A stretch of 64,000 nucleotides of DNA from Olsenella profusa F0195 (GTDB taxonomy: Bacteria > Actinomycetota > Coriobacteriia > Coriobacteriales > Atopobiaceae), in assembly GCF_000468755.1 (NCBI RefSeq), contig NZ_AWEZ01000062.1, positions 101,250-165,249 of the forward strand, given 5' to 3'. A program made the translations under genes and the position numbers. The notes below the pieces were generated by a model, which was not told the DNA's origin, made no database searches, and saw only the letters and a list, made by a program, of their open reading frames with translations. This document shows positions 16,759-25,383 of the stretch, piece after piece (the stretch's first letter is position 1; each line of letters begins with the position of its first letter).

Positions 16759-16873
16759 ATTCATATGGTGCAGGAAGAACGATAACACAGCCCTTGACTC
16801 ATGGCAATGGAAAAAGATGGACCCTGCGACCCATGCGACATCCCGGTCACGCAGCAGAAAGCAAGCTGACAGC

Positions 16874-17926
16874 CTACAGCCTGACAGAGGCCCCCTTGAT
16901 GGGATGGGGCTCCGCAAAGTGGCATGCGCAGAAGTGTCCCTGCCTGATCTCGCGCAAGGCAGGGACCTCCTCGGAGCAACGCTCCCGTGCGATGGGACAG
17001 CGCGTATGAAACGGACAGCCTGAGGGCGGGTCAATGGGCGAAGGCACGTCACCGGCAAGGATGATGCGCTTACGCTTGTGCTGGACGTCAGGATCGGGGA
17101 CGGGCACCGCAGAGAGCAGCGATTGCGTGTAGGGGTGGCAGGGTTCCACATAGAGGGACTTCCAACCGGAGCACTCCATGAGGTGTCCCAGGTACATGAC
17201 AGCCACACGATCGGAGCTATGCTGCACCACCGAAAGGTCATGCGCAATGAAGAGGTATGCCGTCTCGTACTCCCTCTGCAGGTCGGAAAGCAGGTTCAGG
17301 ACCTGGGCTTGGATGGAGACATCGAGCGCCGAGACCGGCTCGTCGCAGATGATGAGCTTCGGATGCACGGCAAAGGCGCGAGCGATGCCCACACGCTGGC
17401 GCTGACCACCGGAGAACTCATGGGGATAGCGGTTGATGTGCTCGGGATTCAGGCCAACGATATCCAGAAGATCTCGCACATACTTCGTGCGCTTCGCCCG
17501 ATCGGGCAGGATCCCATGAATCAGCAGTGGTTCGGAGATGATCTCCCCGATGGTCATGCGTGGGTTCAACGATGCGTAAGGGTCCTGGAAGATATACTGG
17601 ATGTCACGATGCATCGCTTTGAACTCGGACCTGCTCATCTTGGCAATGTCCTTGCCATCGAAGAGGACCCTCCCGGACGTAGGGGTCGTCAGGCGCATGA
17701 TGGACCGCCCGGTCGTGGACTTGCCACAGCCGGATTCGCCAACAAGACCGAAGGTCTCACCTGGATAGATGTCAAAGCTCACGTCCTCGACGGCGTGGAC
17801 CCTCTTCGCATCTCTACGCTTGGAGGCGATCACGCCGGACTCGATGGGAAACTCCTTGGTGAGGTGCTCGACCCGTAGCAGAGGCCTCCGCTCGGTGCGA
17901 GCCTCCCTGTGCTCGGTACGTGACAT
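16874..17926 (-). CDS. oppF: Oligopeptide ABC transporter ATP-binding protein (OppF-like)
   Basis: This 350-residue protein has Walker A GESGCGKST, Q-loop YIFQDPYASLNPRM, signature LSGGQ-type FSGGQRQR, Walker B LIICDEPVSALD and switch His in IAHDLSVV. The C-terminal extension contains three or more Cys (CPFHTRCPIARERC) that in OppD/DppD relatives bind an Fe-S cluster. It is the last gene of the first peptide-transport operon (oppA-B-C-D-F) and its ATG follows immediately on the oppD stop (TAGGATG). The start at 17926 avoids an Arg-rich 36-residue upstream extension. Confidence 0.93.
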   Translation of the reverse strand: MSRTEHREARTERRPLLRVEHLTKEFPIESGVIASKRRDAKRVHAVEDVSFDIYPGETFGLVGESGCGKSTTGRSIMRLTTPTSGRVLFDGKDIAKMSRSEFKAMHRDIQYIFQDPYASLNPRMTIGEIISEPLLIHGILPDRAKRTKYVRDLLDIVGLNPEHINRYPHEFSGGQRQRVGIARAFAVHPKLIICDEPVSALDVSIQAQVLNLLSDLQREYETAYLFIAHDLSVVQHSSDRVAVMYLGHLMECSGWKSLYVEPCHPYTQSLLSAVPVPDPDVQHKRKRIILAGDVPSPIDPPSGCPFHTRCPIARERCSEEVPALREIRQGHFCACHFAEPHPIKGASVRL

Positions 17927-17927
17927 C

Positions 17928-19064
17928 CTATGCCTCGCCTCCTTCCCCGTTCGAGGCGCCCACAGACGCGGCGCCGTCACCGTCCTTCGACCGCGAGGTG
18001 TGCGGCGCATTCCTCGCAACGAACGCGGCATCATGCGAGTAGTGGCAGCGGGAATAGTGGCCTGTCTCGCCTACATAGAGCTCGGGCTCCTTCGCCCTAC
18101 AGAGATCGGTCGCATAGGGGCAGCGTGGCGCAAACACACAGCCTGCAGGTACGCTCACCAATGAGGGCGGATTGCCCTTGATGGGCGTGAGCGCATGCTT
18201 GGCATCCATGATGGGATCAGGGATGGAGCGTGTGAGACCCCAGGTATAGGGGTGCATCGATGCATAGAAGATCTCGTCTGCCGTGCCGAATTCGACGGGC
18301 TGCCCCGCGTACATGACCATGATCTTGTCCGCCACGTCAGCGACGACACCGAGGTCGTGCGTGATCATGATGATGGCGTTGCCGTTCTGACTCTGCATCT
18401 GTTGCATGAGCTCGATGATCTGCGCCTGGATCGTGACGTCAAGGGCGGTGGTGGGCTCGTCGGCAATGAGGATGTCGGGATCGCAGGCAAGCGCCATGGC
18501 AATCATGACGCGCTGACGCATGCCACCAGAAAACTCATGGGGGTAGTCCCTCACGCGCTGCTCGGGATTGGGGATGCCCACCATGTCAAGAAGCTCGATG
18601 GAACGCTGGAGCGCCTGCCTCTTGCTGTACCCACGATGGAGGATCATGCCCTCGCTGAGCTGGCGCCCTATGGTATAGACCGGATTGAGGGAGGTCATCG
18701 GATCCTGGAAGATCATCGCGATGTCGTTGCCACGGATGTGCTCCATCTGCTCCTCGCCCATCTTGAGCAGGGACTCACCGTGATAGCGGACATCTCCGCC
18801 CTCGATGCGCCCCGGTGGCATGTCAACTAGGCCCATGATGGTAAGGGATGTGACGGACTTGCCCGAGCCAGACTCCCCGACAACTCCCAGCGTCTCCCCC
18901 CTGTCAAGCGTATACGAGACACCATTGACGGCCTTTACGACACCATCCTGCGTGTGAAAGTACATCCTGAGATCGTCAACCTCAAGCAGATGCCGTCCGT
19001 CAGGAACCGGCTGCTCCTTGAGATCCCTATAGGTGACGTCCTTCTTCCTTCTGAATAGCATCAT
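17928..19064 (-). CDS. oppD: Oligopeptide ABC transporter ATP-binding protein (OppD-like)
   Basis: This 378-residue ATPase has Walker [10 protein letters not shown]-loop [15 protein letters not shown], signature FSGGMRQR, Walker [13 protein letters not shown] and switch His in ITHDLGVV, plus the C-terminal cysteine cluster [14 protein letters not shown] near 310-323. It pairs with OppF to drive peptide import. Its start overlaps the oppC stop codon (ATGATG/TGA), showing translational coupling. A tail of ~55 residues after the Cys cluster is longer than usual and low in complexity. Confidence 0.93.
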   Translation of the reverse strand: MMLFRRKKDVTYRDLKEQPVPDGRHLLEVDDLRMYFHTQDGVVKAVNGVSYTLDRGETLGVVGESGSGKSVTSLTIMGLVDMPPGRIEGGDVRYHGESLLKMGEEQMEHIRGNDIAMIFQDPMTSLNPVYTIGRQLSEGMILHRGYSKRQALQRSIELLDMVGIPNPEQRVRDYPHEFSGGMRQRVMIAMALACDPDILIADEPTTALDVTIQAQIIELMQQMQSQNGNAIIMITHDLGVVADVADKIMVMYAGQPVEFGTADEIFYASMHPYTWGLTRSIPDPIMDAKHALTPIKGNPPSLVSVPAGCVFAPRCPYATDLCRAKEPELYVGETGHYSRCHYSHDAAFVARNAPHTSRSKDGDGAASVGASNGEGGEA

Positions 19065-20035
19065 GCATCCTTCATCTTGACGTCGAGGGCATCGCGCAGA
19101 CCGTCACCAAGGAGCGTGAACGCAAGGACGGTCAGCAAGATCGCAAGGCCCGGCATGATCATGAGCCATGGTTGTGTCGCAAGGAACTTCTGTCCATCCT
19201 CAATGAGGATTCCCCAGGAGGGGTCGGGTGGGACGACGCCCATGCCCAGAAACGAGAGCGCCGCCTCGGTGAGAATGGCGCCACCGATGTTCATCGTGGC
19301 ATAGACCACAATGGATGCGACGGAGTTGGGGAAGATGTGTCGCACGATGATGCGCGCATCCGATGCGCCCATGGAACGTGCGGCATCCACGTAATCGTTC
19401 TCCTTGACCGAGAGAATCGCCGAGCGGAACACGCGAGCGATGGAGGGCCATCCCAGAACGCCGATGGCAATGAACACGTTTTGGATGCCGGACCCCAACA
19501 CCGCCAGCATCACGATCACGAAGAGCGTATAGGGGAATGCCAGGAAGATGTCGGCAAGGCGCATGATTATGGTGTCCCATATACCACCATGGTAGGCCGC
19601 AAGCGCACCCATCACCAGGCCGATGGCCGTGGAAATCGCCGTTGCCAGGATGCCGACGGCCAGGGAGATGCGCGCACCATAGATGACGCGCGAGAGCACG
19701 TCACGTCCAACCTGGTCGGTGCCAAAGGGATGCTGGGCGCTCATAGGCAGGCGAGCGTCATAGAGCTGGGCCGTGGGACTACCAAGTGCCTGGGGAACCC
19801 AGAGGTCGGCGGTGAGGGCCACGATGACGATGAAGACGACCCACACGACAGCGGCAATGGCAAGCCGATTCCTGCGGAGACGTGCGAAGGCGTCACCCCA
19901 GAGCGTGCGGGAGGGTGCCGCCGAGACCGCTTGGGTGCCCTCGGGAGGTGCGGCACTGCGCTGATCCTCCGGCGTCTCAATGCCCACGGGCTCGCCCTTC
20001 CTGATGGTCTGAAAGGTCTTCCTCATGCGTCCCAC
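19061..20035 (-). CDS. oppC: Oligopeptide ABC transporter permease (OppC-like)
   Basis: This 324-residue membrane protein has one N-terminal helix (about 58-78) after a cytoplasmic tail, then the transport domain with five helices. The EAA loop contacting the ATPases is visible as YVDAARSMGASDARIIVRHI. Family features include HPFGTDQVGRDVLSRVIYGAR. The start is a GTG at 20035 directly after the oppB stop; an ATG nine bases further in (20026) has GGTGGG before it and is an equally good candidate. Confidence 0.92.
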   Translation of the reverse strand: MGRMRKTFQTIRKGEPVGIETPEDQRSAAPPEGTQAVSAAPSRTLWGDAFARLRRNRLAIAAVVWVVFIVIVALTADLWVPQALGSPTAQLYDARLPMSAQHPFGTDQVGRDVLSRVIYGARISLAVGILATAISTAIGLVMGALAAYHGGIWDTIIMRLADIFLAFPYTLFVIVMLAVLGSGIQNVFIAIGVLGWPSIARVFRSAILSVKENDYVDAARSMGASDARIIVRHIFPNSVASIVVYATMNIGGAILTEAALSFLGMGVVPPDPSWGILIEDGQKFLATQPWLMIMPGLAILLTVLAFTLLGDGLRDALDVKMKDA

Positions 20036-21076
20036 CTACCCCTGGTCCTTGGACTTGCCATATCTGATACGTGGATCAAGGAAGGCATAGCTGATGTCGA
20101 CGACGAGGTTGATGACCATAACCACCAGGACAATGACCGTCACGGACCCAAGCACGATGGGCCAGTCGCGCTGCGTGATGGCACGATAGGTCTCGTATCC
20201 CACTCCGGGCCAGTTGAAGACCGTCTCGGTAAGGATGGCGCCGGCAAGCATGGTGCCGAAGTCAATGCCGATGTAGGTCACGACGGGAATGAGGGCGTTC
20301 TTCAGGGCATGATGAAGAATGACCGCATGACGAGAGAGGCCCTTGGCGCGAGCCGTGCGAATGTAATCCTGGTTCATGATCTCCAGCAACTGGGAACGCA
20401 TGATACGCGCCGTATACGCCGTCGAGACCGATGCGAGCGTAATGGCTGGAAGGATGTAGTACATGCCACTGCTGAACTCGGCATATGGTCCACCCGCCCC
20501 AGAGATGGGCAGATAGGCCGATCCTCCCGTGGCATTCTTGAGCACAATGCCGAAAAGGAGCTGCAGGAGCATGCCCAACCAGAATGCCGGCATGGCCACG
20601 AGGATGGACGTCGAGAGAGTCACCAGGACGTCCCAGAACGAGTATCTCTTGATGGCCGAGACCATCCCGGCAAGGATGCCTATCACCGCCTCTATCAGAA
20701 TGGCCACGATGGCCAAACGGATGGTATAGGGATACTTCTCGGCAAGGATGTCGGCAACGGGTCTACCCGACTGCTGATAGGAGACGCCCAGATCGCCGTG
20801 GAGCAGACCACCGACATACAGCACATAACGCTTCCAGAGAGGGGTCTCGATGGTATGCCCTGTCTCGTCATAGACGATGTTGCCATCTCCGTCGGTCTCG
20901 ATGAGGTGATAGGTGGCACGCAGGTTGTTCTCGGTCACCTGGTCAAGCTGCTTTTCGCCCGCGATGAGCTTGATGGGATCGCCGGGAACGACGTTCTGCA
21001 TCAGGAACAGGATGAGCGTCACACCCAAAAAGACGGGAATGAACTGCAGGATGCGCTTTGCGATGTATCTACCCAT
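20036..21076 (-). CDS. oppB: Oligopeptide ABC transporter permease (OppB-like)
   Basis: This 346-residue permease has an N-terminal helix (about 11-31, FIPVFLGVTLILFLMQNVVPGDP), a large external loop and five more helices. The coupling loop is YIRTARAKGLSRHAVILHHA near 230-249. It forms the translocation pore with OppC. The stop codon is followed immediately by oppC. A 145-base gap with a GC-rich hairpin separates it from oppA upstream, which may set the binding protein at higher levels than the permeases. Confidence 0.93.
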   Translation of the reverse strand: MGRYIAKRILQFIPVFLGVTLILFLMQNVVPGDPIKLIAGEKQLDQVTENNLRATYHLIETDGDGNIVYDETGHTIETPLWKRYVLYVGGLLHGDLGVSYQQSGRPVADILAEKYPYTIRLAIVAILIEAVIGILAGMVSAIKRYSFWDVLVTLSTSILVAMPAFWLGMLLQLLFGIVLKNATGGSAYLPISGAGGPYAEFSSGMYYILPAITLASVSTAYTARIMRSQLLEIMNQDYIRTARAKGLSRHAVILHHALKNALIPVVTYIGIDFGTMLAGAILTETVFNWPGVGYETYRAITQRDWPIVLGSVTVIVLVVMVINLVVDISYAFLDPRIRYGKSKDQG

Positions 21077-21153
21077 GAAGGGGACTCTCCTTGGTTGGGT
21101 CTGCCCCTGACAGGGACGAAGGCACGTCTTGCCTGGGACGAACCCATATGAAC

Positions 21154-21185
21154 GGGGGCGGGCACCTAACCTGATACCCGCTCCC
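21154..21185 (-). terminator. GC-rich hairpin between oppA and oppB, possible attenuator
   Basis: On the minus strand GGGAGCGGG pairs with CCCGCCCCC (eight of nine) around a 14-base loop, in the gap between the binding-protein gene and the permease genes. No T-run follows, so partial termination or 3'-end protection of the oppA message is more likely than full termination. Confidence 0.3.
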
Positions 21186-21221
21186 GACCTCTGCTGTCTT
21201 GGGATGGCCTGCGCCGTGAGG

Positions 21222-22847
21222 CTACGCCTTGAGCGTCGTCGTGGCGAAGTCCACCTTGTTCTGAGGGTCGAGATAGAGGCTCTCGACTCGCTCGCTACCC
21301 ACCCAGTTGTGGGCGTAGAACATCAGGGGGACGATGGGCATGTCCTCGCCGATGAGCTGATTGACCTCGCGGAGCTTGGCCTTGCGCTCCTCCTCGTCAG
21401 CAATCTGTCGGGCATCATCGATGCCCTGGTCCACCTCGTCATCCTTATACTTGGAGTAGTTGTTGTCAGCGGTGCTGTAGAAGTTGGGGTAGAGCATGTT
21501 GTCGATCGTGGGATAGTCGGCAATCCAGCCGAGACGTCCCATCGTAAAGTCGCCGCCCTTGAGCTTTTGCAGATAGGAGGCCCACTCCTGGGACTCTTGC
21601 TGAACCTTCAGCCCCACGGCCTCAAGATCGCTCTGCACCATGGACATGATGTCCTCATGGCCACCACCCGAGTTATAGGAGAGAGTCACCTCGGTACCGG
21701 CAAGGCCGTTGTCGTCAATGAGCTTCTGGGCCGCATCCTTGTCGTACCTGCAGTCCGCCCAGGCGTTGCTGCCGTCGGGATCGAGCACCGTGGGGATGAC
21801 GCTGTCGGCTGGGATGCGTGTGCCCTCGAAGAGCGTGTCACAGATGCTCTGCCTATCGATGGCCAGCGAGACGGCATGACGCAGGTTCTTGTCAGGCATC
21901 TTCTCGATGTTGATGGCGAGGTAGTAGACGGACAGCTCGGCGCCCGTCAGGGTCTGGTGGCCCGGCGTCACGGTGTAGCCGTCATCCGACTTGCCGTACT
22001 TCTCGATGGTCTCGTTGAAGCGACCGGTGGGGATCTGCGCCATGTCGATATTGCCGCCCTCGAACTCGCGGAAGGCCGTGTCGGGATCCTTCTGGATGGA
22101 GAAGTTGATACCGTCGAGCTTGGCCTTCTCGCCATAATAGTCATCGAAGCGCACGACGTTGATGTATTGGTCGGCCACCCACTGGCCATCCATCTTGAAG
22201 GGGCCATTGCCAATGGGGGCCACCAGGAAGGACTCGGGGTCGTCGAGGGCAGCCTGGGGCACGGGCGCCAATGCGGAATGCGTGCACACCGTAAGGAAGT
22301 CGGCCATGGACGAGCTTAGGGTCACCTCGAACGTGGTGTCATCCACGGCCTTGAGGCCCTCCATCTCGGTTGCCGTGCCCTTGAGAAACTCGTCGTATCC
22401 CTTGACGGGAGCAAGATGGTAGTTGATCTCAGATGGGGTAGCCATCTTTGGGTTGACGATGCGCTCCCAACCGCGCTTGAAGGAGGCCGCATCGACGGCA
22501 TCACCGTTGTGGAACGTGGCCCCCTTGACGAGATGGAAGGTGAAGACGGTGTCATCGTCATTGACCTCCCAGGACTCGGCGGCCTTGCCCACGACCTCGT
22601 GCTTGCTCCAGTCGTAGCCGACCAGCGCGTCGAAGAGGATGTGCTCGACCTGTGTGCCCTGATCCTCCTGCGTGTTGTAGGGGTCGATGGCAACGGGATT
22701 GTTGATGTAGTACTTGAGCGTGCCGCCCTTCTTGCCTTGGCCCGTGCTGCCGTCCCTCTTGCCGCAGGCGGCCAGGGTGGCAAGGGCACTAGCGGCAAGC
22801 CCTCCCCCAATGAAGCCGCGACGACTCACCACATGATCGTTTTTCAT
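21222..22847 (-). CDS. oppA: Oligopeptide-binding lipoprotein (OppA-like, SBP family 5)
   Basis: This 541-residue binding protein has a Tat-like N-terminus (SRRGFIGGG) and a lipobox LAAC at about residues 25-28. The rest shows family-5 features such as FHLVKGATFHNGDAVDAASF, HAVSLAIDRQSI and FARK-free but typical WIADYPTIDNMLYP near the C-terminus. It delivers peptides to OppBCDF. The start at 22847 has GGAGGAGAGC upstream; the extra N-terminal sequence toward 22919 lacks signal-peptide character. It is the first gene of the operon. Confidence 0.93.
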   Translation of the reverse strand: MKNDHVVSRRGFIGGGLAASALATLAACGKRDGSTGQGKKGGTLKYYINNPVAIDPYNTQEDQGTQVEHILFDALVGYDWSKHEVVGKAAESWEVNDDDTVFTFHLVKGATFHNGDAVDAASFKRGWERIVNPKMATPSEINYHLAPVKGYDEFLKGTATEMEGLKAVDDTTFEVTLSSSMADFLTVCTHSALAPVPQAALDDPESFLVAPIGNGPFKMDGQWVADQYINVVRFDDYYGEKAKLDGINFSIQKDPDTAFREFEGGNIDMAQIPTGRFNETIEKYGKSDDGYTVTPGHQTLTGAELSVYYLAINIEKMPDKNLRHAVSLAIDRQSICDTLFEGTRIPADSVIPTVLDPDGSNAWADCRYDKDAAQKLIDDNGLAGTEVTLSYNSGGGHEDIMSMVQSDLEAVGLKVQQESQEWASYLQKLKGGDFTMGRLGWIADYPTIDNMLYPNFYSTADNNYSKYKDDEVDQGIDDARQIADEEERKAKLREVNQLIGEDMPIVPLMFYAHNWVGSERVESLYLDPQNKVDFATTTLKA

Positions 22848-23349
22848 GCTCTCCTCCTCTGTTGACGGGAACCGCTCCAACCTGACACCGCCACGACACC
22901 ACATGAATCGCTCCGCCACCTTACATACTGGTTATTTTAAGGAACAATGGGCATGGTATCGCCTTGCGGTGGTCGCTTGTTGCGTGGTTGTAACGCATGA
23001 GTATACTAGGTTCATCCACAGGCCCATCCGGACACTCGGGTCTTGCTCCCAAACCTACCCGCATGCGCCCCGCCGAGGCCGAGCTGGGATGCTGGAGTCG
23101 CTCTACACCATCGAGCCGCCTACGAATCGGGGTACGTCCACCCGCTCGATCGCCTGCAGTTGGTGAGAGCCCAAGGCCGCAGTGGACAAACTGGAGGGGC
23201 ACAGGGAGGCCGTGCTCGTGGAGGACGCATCCACCCCCTCTTCGCCTTCGGATGCGGGCCGATTGCCACCAACAGCTCGGTGTGACTGACCGCATGGCGA
23301 AAGGCGTCCGAAACGGGACAGGACCCCCACGGCCGCGAGGCGATTGGAA
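22848..23349. other. Intergenic region without a supported gene
   Basis: About 500 bases separate the oppA start from the terminator hairpin of the decayed tRNA copy. The oppA promoter should be in the left ~80 bases, which include an AT-rich patch (GGTTATTTTAAGG). The rest has no frame with protein-like composition in either direction and may be decayed coding sequence. Confidence 0.5.
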
Positions 23350-23373
23350 GGGGGCCTCCCGCAGGAGGCCCCC
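23350..23373 (-). terminator. Terminator hairpin copy after the tRNA-Leu remnant
   Basis: A perfect 10-bp stem (GGGGGCCTCC and its complement) closes on a four-base loop. Sequence and position match the hairpin after the intact tRNA-Leu at 16633-16658, so it is part of the same duplicated block. Confidence 0.65.
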
Positions 23374-23382
23374 GACGATGCA

Positions 23383-23472
23383 TGGCGCCAGTGGCGGGAC
23401 TCGCATCCGCTTGACCCTCCAGTCAGCCACTAGCAACTCAGCTAGTGTGTCTGCCGATTCACTCACTCTGAC
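23383..23472 (-). pseudogene. Decayed tRNA-Leu copy
   Basis: This is homologous over its whole length to tRNA-Leu(GAG) at 16668-16758, including the upstream TGTGTTATCG stretch and the downstream hairpin. It has lost key features: the anticodon loop is one base short (TGAGTT), the T-loop reads TGCGAGT instead of TTCAAGT, the closing T-stem pair is mismatched, and the acceptor stem has a mismatch. It should not be functional. Confidence 0.8.
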
Positions 23473-23534
23473 CTTCATGTGCCACAGGTGGAGCGATAAC
23501 ACAACCATCACGCCATCGCGGCGACTCTGTTGAC

Positions 23535-25307
23535 TTACTGTTCCTTCTCCCATCCGACATTCTCGGCAACGATGTCCAACAGCAGGGCCGGTCCCCAGTT
23601 GGCAAGCCCCTTCTTGCAGACGATGGTGTCCGCGCCACTATACAGGGGGATGAACGCATAGGATGCAAGAGCCTCCCTCTCTGCCTCGTTGAAGGCCTTC
23701 ATCTGCTCCCCATGATCCTCGATGCCCGTCACCGCGAGGAACTTGGCATCGAGCTCCGCACTGCCAGCATGGGTGTAGTTCGACTCTGAGGTAGAGCCGA
23801 AGAGCTGTCCACCGTTGTTATAGGTCGCGCTGCCGGAACTCCAGGCAAAGAGGATAGTGTCCCACTCGCCACCCGTAAGCGTCTTTGAGAACTCAGAGCT
23901 GGGCTTGTTCACAATGGTGACGTTCATTCCCGCATCCTTAGCCATCTTCTGGATGGCGGCGGCACGGTTCTTGACGACGTTGGAGTCACCAATGGCCGTA
24001 AAGCTAAAGGCGACCTGCTTGCCCTCCTTGACATAATAGCCGTCCGAATCCAGTTCGTAGCCGGCATCCTCAAAAGTCTTCTTGGCCGCGGCAGTCTGAG
24101 CCTCAGCGGTGGTATTGGCCGATACGTCTTCGGGTAGATTGTCCTCGTAGCCATCCATCCACGGAAGGATGCAAAGGGAACCTAGGCGATCCTCCTTCCA
24201 GTTCACTCCCTGATACACGATGCCCAAGATGGTCTCGGCGTTGATGCACTGCATGAAGGCTCTCCGCACCTCGATATCTGAGAGGGAGTCGCGCTCGGTG
24301 TTGACCTCCAGGCACGCAATGGACTTGCTGTCGGAACGACGGATCTCGACATCGTCCATGCCCTGGAAGTTGGAGAGCATCTCGCCTGTGCCACTCTGTC
24401 CAAGTTCGGTTGCGTCGAGTTCACCGTTCTTGAAGGCATTGAACTCTGCCTGGGCCTCCATCTGTTTGAAGGTGACCGACTCAAGCTTGGCAGCGTCGCC
24501 CCACCATTCGGAGTTACGCACGAAGGTGATTTGGGTCTCATCCACGGAATCTACGATGAAGGGACCACAACCCCACTCGTTATGGGGATTCATCTTCCAA
24601 CCATCGTTAAAGACCTCGGGACTGGCAGCACTGGGATGCAGGAAGCCCACAAGGGCCTCGTACGGATAGTAGGGCTGGGAGAAGGTGATGATGGCCTGCT
24701 TGTCGTTCTCACCTCTTTTTACGCTCTCGACCTGATTCCAACCATCGGTCGAAGAGGGAGTGTAGTCGGAGTTCGTACCATTCATCACCGTCCAGAGGGC
24801 CTCGACGGCACGCCAGTCGATGGGCGTTCCGTCATTAAATGTTGCCTTTTCGGCAATATCAATGGTCACAACCTCCTTGTCACTATCCTCCGTGACGGAA
24901 GAGGACTCGATGAAGTTAGGATCGGGTTTGAACTCGCTTGCCGTGGCATTGCAGAGGAAGGGAATTGCTGCCGGATTATAGAAGCGCCAGAACCAATTCA
25001 TATAGACAGAGTTGCCGTTGACGCTGAAGTAGTTGAAGTCGGGACCCACCTCAGCTACAGGGAACGTCACAGTGCCGCCATCCTTGAGCTTGTCACGATC
25101 CTGGGGGTTGTTGTAGACCTTGCCCTTTTCGGGAAGCGGAAGCTTGTCGAGATCGGTCGTAGCCGGAGATCCCGACTGGGGCTCCGCATCCGACGAGCCG
25201 CCGTTACCGTCACTGCCACCACAGCCAGCCAGCCCCAGGCCGGCAACCGTGGCGGTGGCCACACCAGCGGTACCGAGGAACGTCCTACGCGTGAATGAAT
25301 GTGCCAT
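23535..25307 (-). CDS. Peptide-binding lipoprotein of ABC transporter (SBP family 5)
   Basis: This 590-residue extracytoplasmic binding protein has a Tat-like motif (TRRTFLGTAG) and a lipobox LAGC around residues 26-29, then a Gly/Ser linker. Family-5 features include IAEKATFNDGTPIDWRAVEA and VRRAFMQCINAETILG. It lies downstream of pepF and of the second peptide permease/ATPase genes, for which it is the likely receptor. The coding sequence is visibly richer in A/T than its neighbours, which may point to separate ancestry. It ends 63 bases before the tRNA-Leu remnant. Confidence 0.88.
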   Translation of the reverse strand: MAHSFTRRTFLGTAGVATATVAGLGLAGCGGSDGNGGSSDAEPQSGSPATTDLDKLPLPEKGKVYNNPQDRDKLKDGGTVTFPVAEVGPDFNYFSVNGNSVYMNWFWRFYNPAAIPFLCNATASEFKPDPNFIESSSVTEDSDKEVVTIDIAEKATFNDGTPIDWRAVEALWTVMNGTNSDYTPSSTDGWNQVESVKRGENDKQAIITFSQPYYPYEALVGFLHPSAASPEVFNDGWKMNPHNEWGCGPFIVDSVDETQITFVRNSEWWGDAAKLESVTFKQMEAQAEFNAFKNGELDATELGQSGTGEMLSNFQGMDDVEIRRSDSKSIACLEVNTERDSLSDIEVRRAFMQCINAETILGIVYQGVNWKEDRLGSLCILPWMDGYEDNLPEDVSANTTAEAQTAAAKKTFEDAGYELDSDGYYVKEGKQVAFSFTAIGDSNVVKNRAAAIQKMAKDAGMNVTIVNKPSSEFSKTLTGGEWDTILFAWSSGSATYNNGGQLFGSTSESNYTHAGSAELDAKFLAVTGIEDHGEQMKAFNEAEREALASYAFIPLYSGADTIVCKKGLANWGPALLLDIVAENVGWEKEQ

Positions 25308-25383
25308 GGTTATCCTCCCTTTGGATTTTTTGATGCAGAGTTAAGTATACGAATTATCTGATGCACGTACGCACACACAGTGC

